NCBI GenBank assembly: GCA_021521415.1
Contig: JAIQDT010007600.1
Coordinates: 1-64,000 of the forward strand
Direction: 5' to 3'
DNA from: Bidens hawaiensis
Taxonomy: Eukaryota; Streptophyta; Magnoliopsida; Asterales; Asteraceae
Length of the DNA: 64,000 nucleotides
Part shown: piece after piece, positions 34,950 through 44,833 of the stretch
Layout of the letters: each line of letters begins with the position of its first letter
Position numbering within the stretch: the stretch's first letter is position 1
Made by a program: the position numbers and the translations under genes
The notes under the pieces: model-generated
Database searches by the model: none
Told to the model about the DNA's origin: nothing
The model's input: only the letters and a program-made list of their open reading frames with translations

Positions 34950-37900
34950 TCAATCCAACGAAAATGCTCCATTGCAGTACCTACATGATATTAGAAAAAC
35001 TAATCAACAAGATCTCAAGGATTATTGTCAACTTAAATCAACTGAGAGAAACAAGAGGTGCAAACGAACCGAGTCAAGCCCAAGCTCGACTCATTTAACC
35101 GAAGATGGCTCGGGCTTGTTTAAAGCTCTATATCTAAAGCTTCAGCTTGGCTCGTGAGCAATTTTTCAAACCACAACTCATTTGTTATTTATCAAAGACA
35201 AATGTTATTTTATTTAAATAAATAGTTTTATATATATGTTTATAACTTTAGCACAGTTATATATATAACATTATTTATTATGTAATTATATAATTATTAT
35301 ATTAAATACAACGTCTATAAATTATATGCTAGTTTAGGCTCGTGAGCCTAGCCAAGCCCAGTATATGAAGCTCGGGCTCGGGCTCGGGCTCGGGCTCGAG
35401 CTTGTTTATTTAATAAGCTCGAACTTAGGCTCGAGTTGGTTTAAGTTTGGCTTGATTCAAACTTTTAATGAGCTGATCTCATCACGAGTGGCTCGGCTCA
35501 TTAACCGCATTAGATGAAACATATCAACATAAATGCATACTACTTGAAGTCAGGATCAATATTCAAATCCCAATTTTAAAATCTAAAACTAGTATTATGA
35601 ACCCAACGATATTTGTCTTGGTAATGAGAGAATATGATATTAAAATAATAAAGAGTCTTGAATGAAAATAGTCAACCGTTTTACCTGTCACTAAACTTCT
35701 CAACGGCTTCTGAGGCATAAAGAAGAGTCTCATTGGCCTTTTCAAGAACTATATAAAGTTGTTTCCCTCTTGCAGCCCGAGCAATCACCCACGAATTGTT
35801 TTTCGCTCTAATGCATATTTCTAAATCCTCCCCTTTTGTTCGGCTTCTTTCCAAATCAACATCTTCCCGAACCTTATTTAATGCGAGTAACGATTCCTGA
35901 AAATGAATTAAATCAGGATGATATAAACTAATAAAGTAATAGAAATTGGATAAATTAGGTATGTATGAACAAAGTTACAACAAGGGAATAGATAAAAGAC
36001 GATTTTGACCTTTGTTAGGGTAGTTACTTTTCCAGAAGGGGAAGCTCGGGATATGTTCCGGTCACCATCTACCAGTAAATAACGGTAACCTTTGACATGA
36101 TAAGCATTTTCACCACCCCATCCCTTTGCAAGCTTCTCCTCCACTTTATGTATCTTTGAAGATGCCTGATTGAAAAAGAAAAACAGTAAAAAGAATATAT
36201 AATTTATATCAATAATACGTGTTTGGCTTACTTGCAAACATGCATATCACACAAGTTTATCTCTCAAAGTCTATAATCATAACATACTCGGAATTAATTC
36301 GAGTGAATCTGACGATACACAAAACTAAAGTAGATACATGAAATTTGTTTGTGTAATGGGCATAAAGATAACGTGTTTAACATAATAACGTGTAAATAAG
36401 TTTAAAAACTTAACTATTTTCGTGACTTATTCAACAACTTATTATGTTTTAAACTATGTGATAAAAATCTAGAGATTTGACTAAAACAAATTATTCAAAT
36501 GCAGAAACAAAATACCACAGTGAGAAGGAATAATCTCTGATTACAAAGATAACTAAGATAATTAACACATCGCCCGTGACCGTAACATCTACGATATTAT
36601 TTACGAAAACATAGAAGATAAATAGCCGCCCGCACATTAACCTCCTCCACTAGAACCACTACATGTATCTGATGAAAGCATATGTGGGTATTTTAAACTA
36701 CTCCAACGAGTCAGATGGGTTGACCCAAATTGACCCAACCAGGCCCAAACTGTCTGAAATAGTAAAACTTATATTTAACTATTAATCCATTTATCCCTTG
36801 TTTTAACTTAGGCTGAGAAGCTTTTACAGTCATTTCTCAAAACATCTCTTCTTTCTTCCATAAAGATGTCCTTTTTGGTCATTACACACACAGATCTATA
36901 TGCCTATACCTAATAAATAACTATCCACTGCCACGTATCACAAATTCACAATTCTGTGAGCCCAACCAACCAGTTTCCGGTTTCTCTTATTTCACCCTTC
37001 ACCCCTTCGTAATATATAAATTTACAACTTGCAAAACTAAAGAAAATTGAATTTAGTTTGAACAACAAATTGGATTTAAACAGAAATACTTTCCATATCA
37101 CCGGCCCACTTTCAATCACATCTTTTCTCAAAAATTCGTTTTATAATTCTTAAATCTTTATTACTAACTATTCAATATTTCATTTATTCAACCCGTATAA
37201 TACACGGGTCTCTAACCTATTGTACACACACACAAGTTACCTAACAATCACAATTTGTGAAGTATCAGCTATATATTGCAACTTTATAGAACAGAATATC
37301 TTCTACGACATTGATTAATATTTGATTTATCTTATTCTAACCGTTTAATATCACATACTCACTTTCAAAACACATCCAAATACGTGTGTATAGATCAAAG
37401 TTAAATAAACTTACATTTTCAAGAAGTTGTTGCTTCAACATGGTGATCCCTTCTTCCCCATTAAGCATCGATGTAACAGGTATAAGCATAATTATAGTCA
37501 AGCTTTTATACTGATAAGCACAAAGATACATTTTATGCTCTATTTCCTGAAGCCATATTGTCGGGGTGGTGGGGACCAAATTACCAACTTCTACACACCA
37601 AATATCAGTAACTAAAAACCCGTCTTTCCCTTTGGACCACTTGCCATGCTGTAATGGCCTTACTATTTGAAAATTATCACCTCTTGCAGAAGCACCATCC
37701 TGGTTGCCATGTAAGCGGTCCAATGCTGACTCAGCATGAGCAGAAGTGTTTCCTTTTCGCAAGTAAGACCAGGTACTTCCTCCCGATGATAGTATATGTG
37801 GGGTCAACCTTGAGATACCGTATGAAAATAAATTCACGGTGTCATCCTGAAATATGTCAAAAAGATTATTAACAAATGTATATATGTGTCATCCCTGCTT

Positions 37901-40900
37901 GCGGTGCGCGCATATAATGTATATGTGTGTGAACCCTCGGGTGGGCAAAAGTGAAATTGCACTAATTTTGACGTTATTTTACTAATCTCATGAAAATAAC
38001 GTTAAAAATGGCGGAAGGTTAATCAGGCATCATGTAGTGGTGTTGATAGCCGAAAGACAAGGGTGCATGCACCAATGTATATGTGTGTGAACCCTCGGGT
38101 GGGCAAAAGTGAAATTGCACTAATTTTGACGTTATTTTACTAATCTCATGAAAATAACGTTAAAAATGGCGGAAGGTTAATCAGGCATCATGTAGTGGTG
38201 TTGATAGCCGAAAGACAAGGGTGCATGCACCAATCAACCGATGTCTTGATGATTGAGTGTTGTGTGCCTTATGTCCAAGGCTTGATGCAAAACTACTATC
38301 GAGCCGGGGGTATCACCGGAAGCAGCCTCTCTATCCCTATGGGGTAGAGGTAAGGCTGTCTACATCTTACCCTCCTCAGACCCTACCATAGCTTTGCTAT
38401 TGGTGGGATATACTGAGTATGATGATAATGATGATGATGATTATTAACAAATTAACAAAAAAAAATTGTTCATTTAATTAACCAAATAAACATATTTCTC
38501 GCTCATTTACGCTCGTTTAGAATTTAAATAAAAGAACACGAACAAGTTCATTTTCTTAACAAACAAACATGAACAAGAAAATCTGTTTGCTTAACTGTTT
38601 GTGTTCATTTGTTGGGATAGAGTTAGATGAATAAGCATAAACACGCCCAGCTTGTGTTTGTTCAGTTCCCTTGCAGATCTAAGTATTTCACAGGGAAATT
38701 CGTTTATATAATACACGAACAAACATGAACAAAAAGATTTGTTCACTTAATCAAACGAATGGACATAAACATATGTCTCGTTCGTTCAATTACGTTTGTG
38801 AATGTTCATTCATTTAGATACGTTTATGTTCGTTCATTTACGTGTGTTTATCTTCTTTACATACTCAGTTAAATTTATTTAATAATTACCAGTAACATTA
38901 AATGGTCCATCATGCATCGACCCATCCCCACAATCAAATTTTAAAAACATATGTTTGTTCATTTGCGTTCGTTTATATTCGGCCATTTATGTTTGTTTAT
39001 GAGCGTTCATTTAGAATATAAACGAAGACAAACACATTCATTTTCTTAACGAACGAACATGAACAAAAAAATCTGTTCGCTTAACTTTTCGTGTTCGTAT
39101 AAAGTAAAACGAAAAAGCCTAGTTCGTGTTCGTTACAGGCCTATGTATTTCAGTCTCTTAGAGCGCATGTGTGAGTGAGAAAGGAGGGGGGCTTAGGAAT
39201 AAAAGATACAACATACAGGGGTCAGAGTTGTCGACACCAGCAGGTCCTGAAACAAGATAACCGAGTAGCCTAAAGCGTTTCCCATGCATGAATCTAATGT
39301 TCCAACAAGAGACTGCACAAACAAAAAGTAGTTTAAATATCAAAAGATAGTTTTGAGAAATAATTCCTCCAAAAGAACAAACAAATTGCTCTTGCAGTCT
39401 ATGAAAAAAACAGCATCTTTCATAGACACACGTGCTGACCTGTACTTCAATAGCAGCCTCTCGTCCAACTGTCAACATCTGTACAGTCCCACGTTCCTTC
39501 AATGAGTCACGAAAATTAGGTAACAAAATCTTGTTACCCGTGAGAAAATCTGCCACAAAAGAAAAAAGCATATATAAGAAATAGGTATGAAAAACAAATT
39601 ATAAAATCAAAAAGAGAAAATTGTATTTATATATGGCTCATGTAATACATGATTCAGAATAGGGCTTACCACTAAGGTAATCCATGATGAAAGTATACAA
39701 ATGACTACGGATTAGTCCTCCACCAGGTTCTTTATCAAGCAACATTCTTATAGAACCATGAAACATAACAAAAAGAGAGTGTATTTCCTTAAGAACACTG
39801 CGTAGCGCTTCAACTCTCCATATGGCTTCTGTCTCTTTGTTCTTTGCAATAACCTACAACAAATAGCTTGTGTTTAATTTGACATAAAACCATAGAACTT
39901 ATTGTTAGGATTAAACGCACACACGAAACTGAACACGACACGAAAGCAATAAACGAACACGAGGATTTAACGTGGTTCGGTCTAAACTGACCTACGTCCA
40001 CGGGTGGCAACTAGATATATCTTTATTGAGTGACCAATATTACAAGTACATAATGTTGTTTATATAGAGACTGAACTAGGGTTAGTAAATTATTATGCAA
40101 GAAATCTAAACCGGGCCGGGCTTGGGCCCGACCGCCCACACCCGTCTCCTCTTTTGACTTCATATAATAAACCGGGCCAACAAGGCCTACGAACCCAACA
40201 ATCTCCCACTTGGAGGCCTTGAGTATTCTCGTCTGCACTCCTGATTGTACTTCTGTAATCTGAACATTAAACTTCTTTTAGTTGCCACCGCCTTCTCATC
40301 AATTAACCTGAAGGCCCGTTGAAGCTCCCCGGAGCTCCAACACGTCAGTCACGGCTAAAACTGCCCCTGACCCGTTCTCTGTCCCTACCGGCTCCCACTG
40401 AAACAAACTACCGGATCCCGAGATACTCTGAGAACAAACACTCTCCATATTCAGCAAGTAATTCACTGGAGAGACTTTTACAGCTGGAATACTGGTTTTC
40501 TTAATCCACTGTCGACCTGGAACTGTAACTGAAACACGACCTGTGCTCCCACTGTCACGATGTCCCCCAACTGATTTAACCTTCCTAGCTCGTTCATCCT
40601 GAATCTTCACTTTGGCTCTGGGTTTGTTACTTGCAAAACGAACCTTCTTCTGCCCACGAGATTCTGTGAACCGGATTTTGTCTTTCACCAAAACTGGATC
40701 CACTCCTTTCGATGACATGCCGACCATATACAATGAACCAATTTTCTTTCCACGAGCAACAACGAGATTCCCTTTGACTACTTTCCACTGCCCATTCCCG
40801 AACTTAACATCGTGCCCTTGGTCATCCAACTGCCCAACTGAAATCAAACGTTTCTTCAAACTTGGAATAACCCTCACGTCTTTCAAAGTCCAAGAAGTAC

Positions 40901-42951
40901 CGGCTGAAGTTATCAAATCAACGTCTCCCATACCCGTAACCTCTAAAATATCATCATTCGCTAGTCGAACCTTTCCAAAATCCCCAAATTTAAGATTCTT
41001 CATCGTTTCACTACAGTGAGTGGCATGAAACGATGCACCAGAATCCATCACCCAAGCATCAACGCTACTCTCAACACTACAAACCAAAGCCTCATCACTA
41101 CTGACCCCGTCATCTGTGTCGTCTTCTGTAACGTTCACCTCTTTCTTACCATTCGGACACTGATTCCTGAAGTGTCCTTTCTCTTTACAACCCCAACATT
41201 CAATATCCTTACGAGTCTTAGAGTGACTCCTCTTCCTGCTCCCACTGCCTCGCTGTTTTCCCCTACCTCTACCTTCTGTGACTAGCATATTGCCTGATGA
41301 TTCACCTGAACTTCTGCGTCTTGAATCTTCTCCCAGAATCAGATCTCGAATCCCATCGAAAGTAATATTTGTAGACGAACTACAAACTGCAGTCACTGTT
41401 TGCGACCAACTGTCGGGCAAAGAGGATAATAACAAGAGGCCTTGAACTTCATCATCAAACTTAATGTCAACTGACACTAAGCGGGACAAGATCGAATTAA
41501 GATTATTGATATGAGTTGTAACTGACCCACCCTCTTTCATTCTTGTTGTCATACCACTTGTTAAGATTAAACGCACACACGAAACTGAACACGACACGAA
41601 AGCAGTAAACGAACACGAGGATTTAACGTGGTTCGGTCTAAACTGACCTACGTCCACGGGTGGCAACTAGATATATCTTTATTGAGTGACCAATATTACA
41701 AGTACATAATGTTGTTTATATAGAGACTGAACTAGGGTTAGTAAATTATTATGCAAGAAATCTAAACCGGGCCAGGCTTGGGCCCGACCGCCCACACCCG
41801 TCTCCTCTTTTGACTTCATATAATAAACCGGGCCAACAAGGCCTACGAACCCAACACTTATTTATATAACTTTTACAAAACTATTTTTGACAATGCCATT
41901 TTTACAATCACCTATGCAATGTTATAAAACATCATAAACATGATACTGGGTATGATTGCAATTTCATCAAGGAAGAATAAGATGATGGCACAGGCCGATA
42001 TGTGACAAATAAAAAAGCTTGATGATAGGATTTAACACTTAAAAGGGTATATGAATATAGAAAATATCAAGGGATATTGAAACGAATACATCTTTTACCA
42101 TTATGAGCAAGGTTATAATAAATGAGTACTTACAAAATGTGTGACCAGTGATGGAAGGTTATAACTTATGCATGGAAAAACATTATCCAGATATCTAAAA
42201 TGTGACAAAAATGTAATTTTCCAAGGACAAGTTTAGGAATACAAGAAATATCAAGGGATGAAGAAATGAAGTCATATTTTACCATTATGAGTGAAGTCAT
42301 AACAAATGAGTACTACCAAAATGTGTGACAAGTGTGCCTGTGATGGAAGGTTATAACAATATGTGATAAGAATGCAAATGCTTTCTAGGAACTTTCATAG
42401 AGTGTATGGTGAAGAGATATCAACAATGTTTGAATTATATTACGACAGATCTTATTCAATGAATAACAAACGATCACCCAAAGCGTGCAGACAATCTAAT
42501 AGGTGTATCATTAAAATTTACATCATCAAAATAAATAACAAGAATTAATAATGCTTCTAAATGAAAAACACACTTACCATTACCATCCAAATATCAGGCT
42601 CGGCCTCAAAGAACACATGTGAATGCATTTCTGCTTCTATAACCTCACAAGCCGCTTCGGGAGAAAAGATTCTGCAAAAAACATCCAAATCAGATTTACA
42701 GGTTTTGTCAAAAATTCAAACTATTTTTAATTACAGATTTACAGGTTTCTTTCAAACCTTGTGAAAGTAATGAGTCCTTCACTGAGCCCAACAACCGAAA
42801 GTTGAGCCGGAAATGGCAAATCAGCTGGGAAGAAGAACAAGATCTTCTCCAGTTCTTCCCCTTCACGTTGTCCTCTTCTCAGATCAAATATGCAAAATTT
42901 CAGTGGTTCACTAGGAGGACTAGTAGCAGAAGCAGCAGATGATAAACCCAT
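34950..42951 (-). CDS. CCZ1: Vacuolar fusion protein CCZ1 homologue, 9 exons
   Basis: Exons (5' to 3'): 42758-42951, 42578-42671, 39670-39853, 39440-39549, 39217-39312, 37415-37846, 36010-36165, 35685-35896 and 34950-34980. All junctions are GT-AG with consistent phase, giving 1,509 nt and 502 residues, about the length of Arabidopsis CCZ1. Hallmarks include CIFDLRRGQ and ILFFFPADLPFPAQLSVVGL (first longin domain), FHGSIR, NFRDSLKERGTVQMLTVGRE, VILFQDLLVSTTL, GFLVTDIW, KVEEKLAKGWGGENAYHVKG and the C-terminal RYCNGAFSLD. CCZ1 pairs with MON1 as the guanine-nucleotide exchange factor for Rab7 (RABG3) in late endosome to vacuole trafficking. The final 31-nt exon codes only ten residues. If it were skipped, exon 8 would read straight into a TAA. 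Introns 2, 5, 6 and 8 carry repeats. Confidence 0.96.
35050..35510. repeat. GAGCC-rich repeat in CCZ1 intron 8
   Basis: It starts near AGGTGCAAACGAACCGAG and ends near GGCTCGGCTCATTAACC, with a (GGCTCG)n run at about 35369-35398 and an AT-rich middle. It is related to the repeats at 7197-7597 and 9475-10226. Ends are approximate. Confidence 0.5.
36895..37220 (+). mobile_element. Short Helitron-like element in CCZ1 intron 6
   Basis: The proposed 5' end TCTATATGCC follows host A, with CCACGTATCAC about 38 nt in. The 3' end has a hairpin ACCCGT-ATAATAC-ACGGGT, a 7-nt spacer and CTAT followed by T. CTAT departs from the usual CTRR end, so the call is tentative. Confidence 0.5.
37916..38231. repeat. 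Perfect 158-bp tandem duplication in CCZ1 intron 5
   Basis: Copies at 37916-38073 and 38074-38231 read as identical. Each contains an inverted repeat ACGTTATTTT...AAAATAACGT that could form a hairpin. Confidence 0.92.
38270..38445 (+). repeat. SINE-derived 3' segment in CCZ1 intron 5
   Basis: The segment GGTAGAGGTAAGGCTGTCTAC, followed by ATCTTACCCTCC-CAGACCC and ending in a GAT-type simple repeat, matches the 3' body I know from widespread plant tRNA-derived SINEs (Au/TS type). The head lies upstream and was not delimited. Confidence 0.55.
38480..39150. repeat. GTTCGTT/AACGAAC-rich repeat in CCZ1 intron 5
   Basis: Many degenerate copies of AACGAACATGAACAA, and its reverse complement TTGTTCATGTTCGTT, alternate in both orientations, suggesting overlapping inverted-repeat MITEs. 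Exact termini could not be fixed. Confidence 0.4.
39903..40200 (-). repeat. 3' LTR of the copia element
   Basis: This is the 298-bp partner of 41559-41856. The adjacent GGCCTCCAAGTGGGAGAT (minus strand, 40201-40218) is the typical copia polypurine tract. Confidence 0.9.
40299..41666 (-). CDS. Copia gag-protease open frame that starts inside the LTR (455 codons)
   Basis: The frame is uninterrupted. Its first ~36 codons are LTR sequence (MPPVDVGQFRPNHVK...), after which it enters truncated gag (EGGSVTTHINNLNSILSRLV, UBN2-type). It continues through a perfect CCHC knuckle CWGCKEKGHFRNQC at about residues 157-170, the protease active-site motif DSGASFH at about 208, and a gag-pre-integrase-like segment (LISVGQLDDQGHDVKF). 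The C-terminal ~140 residues have no domain I can name. Gag coats element RNA and protease processes it. This truncated product would depend on a helper element for everything else. The LTR-derived start is a consequence of the deletion, so whether it is translated is unknown. Confidence 0.8.
   Translation of the reverse strand: MPPVDVGQFRPNHVKSSCSFTAFVSCSVSCVRLILTSGMTTRMKEGGSVTTHINNLNSILSRLVSVDIKFDDEVQGLLLLSSLPDSWSQTVTAVCSSSTNITFDGIRDLILGEDSRRRSSGESSGNMLVTEGRGRGKQRGSGSRKRSHSKTRKDIECWGCKEKGHFRNQCPNGKKEVNVTEDDTDDGVSSDEALVCSVESSVDAWVMDSGASFHATHCSETMKNLKFGDFGKVRLANDDILEVTGMGDVDLITSAGTSWTLKDVRVIPSLKKRLISVGQLDDQGHDVKFGNGQWKVVKGNLVVARGKKIGSLYMVGMSSKGVDPVLVKDKIRFTESRGQKKVRFASNKPRAKVKIQDERARKVKSVGGHRDSGSTGRVSVTVPGRQWIKKTSIPAVKVSPVNYLLNMESVCSQSISGSGSLFQWEPVGTENGSGAVLAVTDVLELRGASTGLQVN
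41559..41856 (-). repeat. 5' LTR of the copia element
   Basis: It starts TGTTAAGATTAAACGC on the plus strand and ends CCCAACA, and is about 99% identical to the 3' LTR by eye. Confidence 0.9.
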
Positions 42952-43059
42952 ACTACAACTTCCTTATAATTCACCTTTGAATCAAACGAAAACAGATCAG
43001 TACAAGACCAGATATCTTGCGAAAAACGAATGCTTCAAAAACGAATTGGAAACCCTAAA

Positions 43060-43960
43060 TTTAAACAATCAATGATTATTCTGTTTATATCGCCCTAAAT
43101 TAGAAATTAAGGCTACAAACATTGGCAAAACTCATTCCAATTAGCCGAGTCCAACAGTTATGCATAGTAACGTTATGAACTCCAAGCATCCAAGATTAAC
43201 CAATGTGGTTTATAAAAGACTTGGTTTCGCAATCCAAAAGAAGCTCGCCGATTGCGGCGCAGCTTGTTGCCCATTTGCCTTCTATTTCGATGTAAAATAA
43301 TATATATTATTAAAATGCATCTTTTGAAATTAAAGACATTTAATTCAAGCAATTTACAGTCTATACAGTTAACAGTAAGTACACTAAATCGTATACACAA
43401 TACACATATACTTTGAAACTGAATCGAAAACACTAATTTTAAATAATAAACGGTAATTCTGTTCGTATCAACCTCGATTTATACTATTTGGTTACAAACA
43501 CTGACATGACTCATTGCAATTTGCAAATATCTTCAATTCAAACCATTTACAGGCAATACGGTACACAGAAAGTACACAAATCGTATATGCAATACACCTA
43601 TACTTTGAAACTGAATCAGAAACCCTAACTTCAAACAATCAACGGTAATTCTGTTAATATCGACACTAATTAGATATTGAGGTTACAATCATTGACCTAA
43701 CTCATTCCAATTTGCAAATACGTTTAATTTAAACAGAGTATAGTCAATACAGTTAACAGAGAGTAGACGGATCATATATGCAGTACACTTATAGTTTGAA
43801 ACTGAAACGGAAACCCTAAGTTAGAACGATCAATGGTAATTCTGTTAATATCGAGAGTAATTAGAAATTGAGGTTACAAACATTGACCTAATTCATTGCA
43901 ATTACTTTCAATTTGAAAAGTTTACAGTTGACGCAAAGTATACGAATGATGTGATGGTGA
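43060..43960. repeat. ~190-bp tandem repeat upstream of CCZ1
   Basis: GGTAATTCTGTT-ATATCGA-TAATTAGA-ATTGAGGTTACAA recurs at about 43452, 43644 and 43834 (spacing 192 and 190). A first diverged copy is at about 43070, two periods earlier. The units contain AAACCCTAA-like blocks. The array begins about 110 bp upstream of the CCZ1 ATG, so it overlaps the promoter or 5' leader. Confidence 0.8.
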
Positions 43961-44141
43961 AGTGCGTTAATAAGTGGAGAATATTACCGGAAAATTGAAT
44001 CGATCGGAACGCCGGAGAGTGGTGGTCGGTAGGTGCGTGGATGAATAGCCACGGTGGTCGCTGGTTACGACGAATGATGGTGCCAAATAAACCCAAAGTC
44101 AAAACAGGTGCTCAGTGCCACCAACACGAGTAGAGTTGTTA

Positions 44142-44450
44142 GGACACACGTAGTGGTAACTAAGCATAAGAGGGCGTTTTCTGACACGTCAAATGTGGTG
44201 TCGCGGATCAGAATGCCTAGTTTTGTAAAATGTAGCGTAGTAGTGAAATGACTAGTAACTCTCCTTCGATCAATACAACTATAATTTTTTTTTAATTTTT
44301 TAATATAAATTAAAAGACAATTGTGATTGGCCCGCACGACCTTGCCCCACCACCGTTGTCTATATGAAACGAGAGGGGGGCATGAAAAAGAAACGGAAAA
44401 AGAGGGGAAGCGGTGTTCACCGTTGTCTAAGTAAGCCACTACGTGTGGTC
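44142..44450. mobile_element. PIF/Harbinger MITE (309 bp) matching the local transposase element
   Basis: Ends are GGACACACGTAGTGGTAAC and, inward from the right, GACCACACGTAGTGGCTTAC. TTA flanks both sides (44139-44141 and 44451-44453). The terminal motif GACCAC-CGTAGTG is shared with the right end of the transposase-bearing element at 32681-34677. There is no coding capacity. Confidence 0.88.
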
Positions 44451-44453
44451 TTA

Positions 44454-44833
44454 TAAATGACTCATGCTTTGTGATAGTAACTTTTTCGTTAAAAAAAGTA
44501 TACAGTTAGCATAAATTGCATAATACGATATGCATTTATATATACTGGATTATATCGTATGCGATTTTATAAGCGTTATGTGTAACAGTAAAAGCAATAG
44601 ATCTATATGTTTGTTCTACAATTGTTAATTTAAAATTAATTAGATTAAATATTAACTTATCTCTATAAGTGAAAATGAAAATAAAATTTGATTTGGTAAA
44701 TGAGCTAGCTTATATTCAGGTTTAATTAAAAGATAGAAAAGATATATTAAATTTTGTAGGAGACCTGTAGGTTAAAAATATACATTTCATAAGAAGAGTA
44801 AACGCTTCATAATGACTTACATTTTTTAAACCA
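44454..44833. other. AT-rich spacer, nothing recognised
   Basis: There is no open frame or repeat boundary of note. Confidence 0.4.

Larger units (their letters stand above)
39903..41856 (-). mobile_element. Non-autonomous Ty1/copia retrotransposon in CCZ1 intron 2 (gag-protease only)
   Basis: Two 298-bp LTRs (39903-40200 and 41559-41856), differing at about three bases, have TG...CA ends. A CTTAT target duplication flanks the element (39898-39902 and 41857-41861). It lies in the same direction as CCZ1. Internally only gag, zinc knuckle and protease-like parts remain, with no integrase, reverse transcriptase or RNase H. The purine-rich tract next to the 3' LTR is intact. The primer-binding site after the 5' LTR is reduced to AGTGGTAT before gag sequence begins, indicating a deletion of the leader and gag start. 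Confidence 0.92.

Noticed and set aside
39313..39330. Suspected frameshift in CCZ1 exon 5
   Set aside because: Recounting the acceptor and exon length (96 nt) shows the frame is intact.
39158..39571. 137-codon minus-strand frame
   Set aside because: It reads through two real CCZ1 exons and the intron between them. The second exon is in a different frame after splicing, so the single frame is not the product.
40612..41285. Two plus-strand frames of 89-135 codons
   Set aside because: They are antisense shadows of the copia gag-protease frame, which has clear domain motifs.
43060..43960. Regular repeats considered as a CRISPR array
   Set aside because: The units are ~190 bp, diverged and contiguous without unique spacers, in a plant genome.
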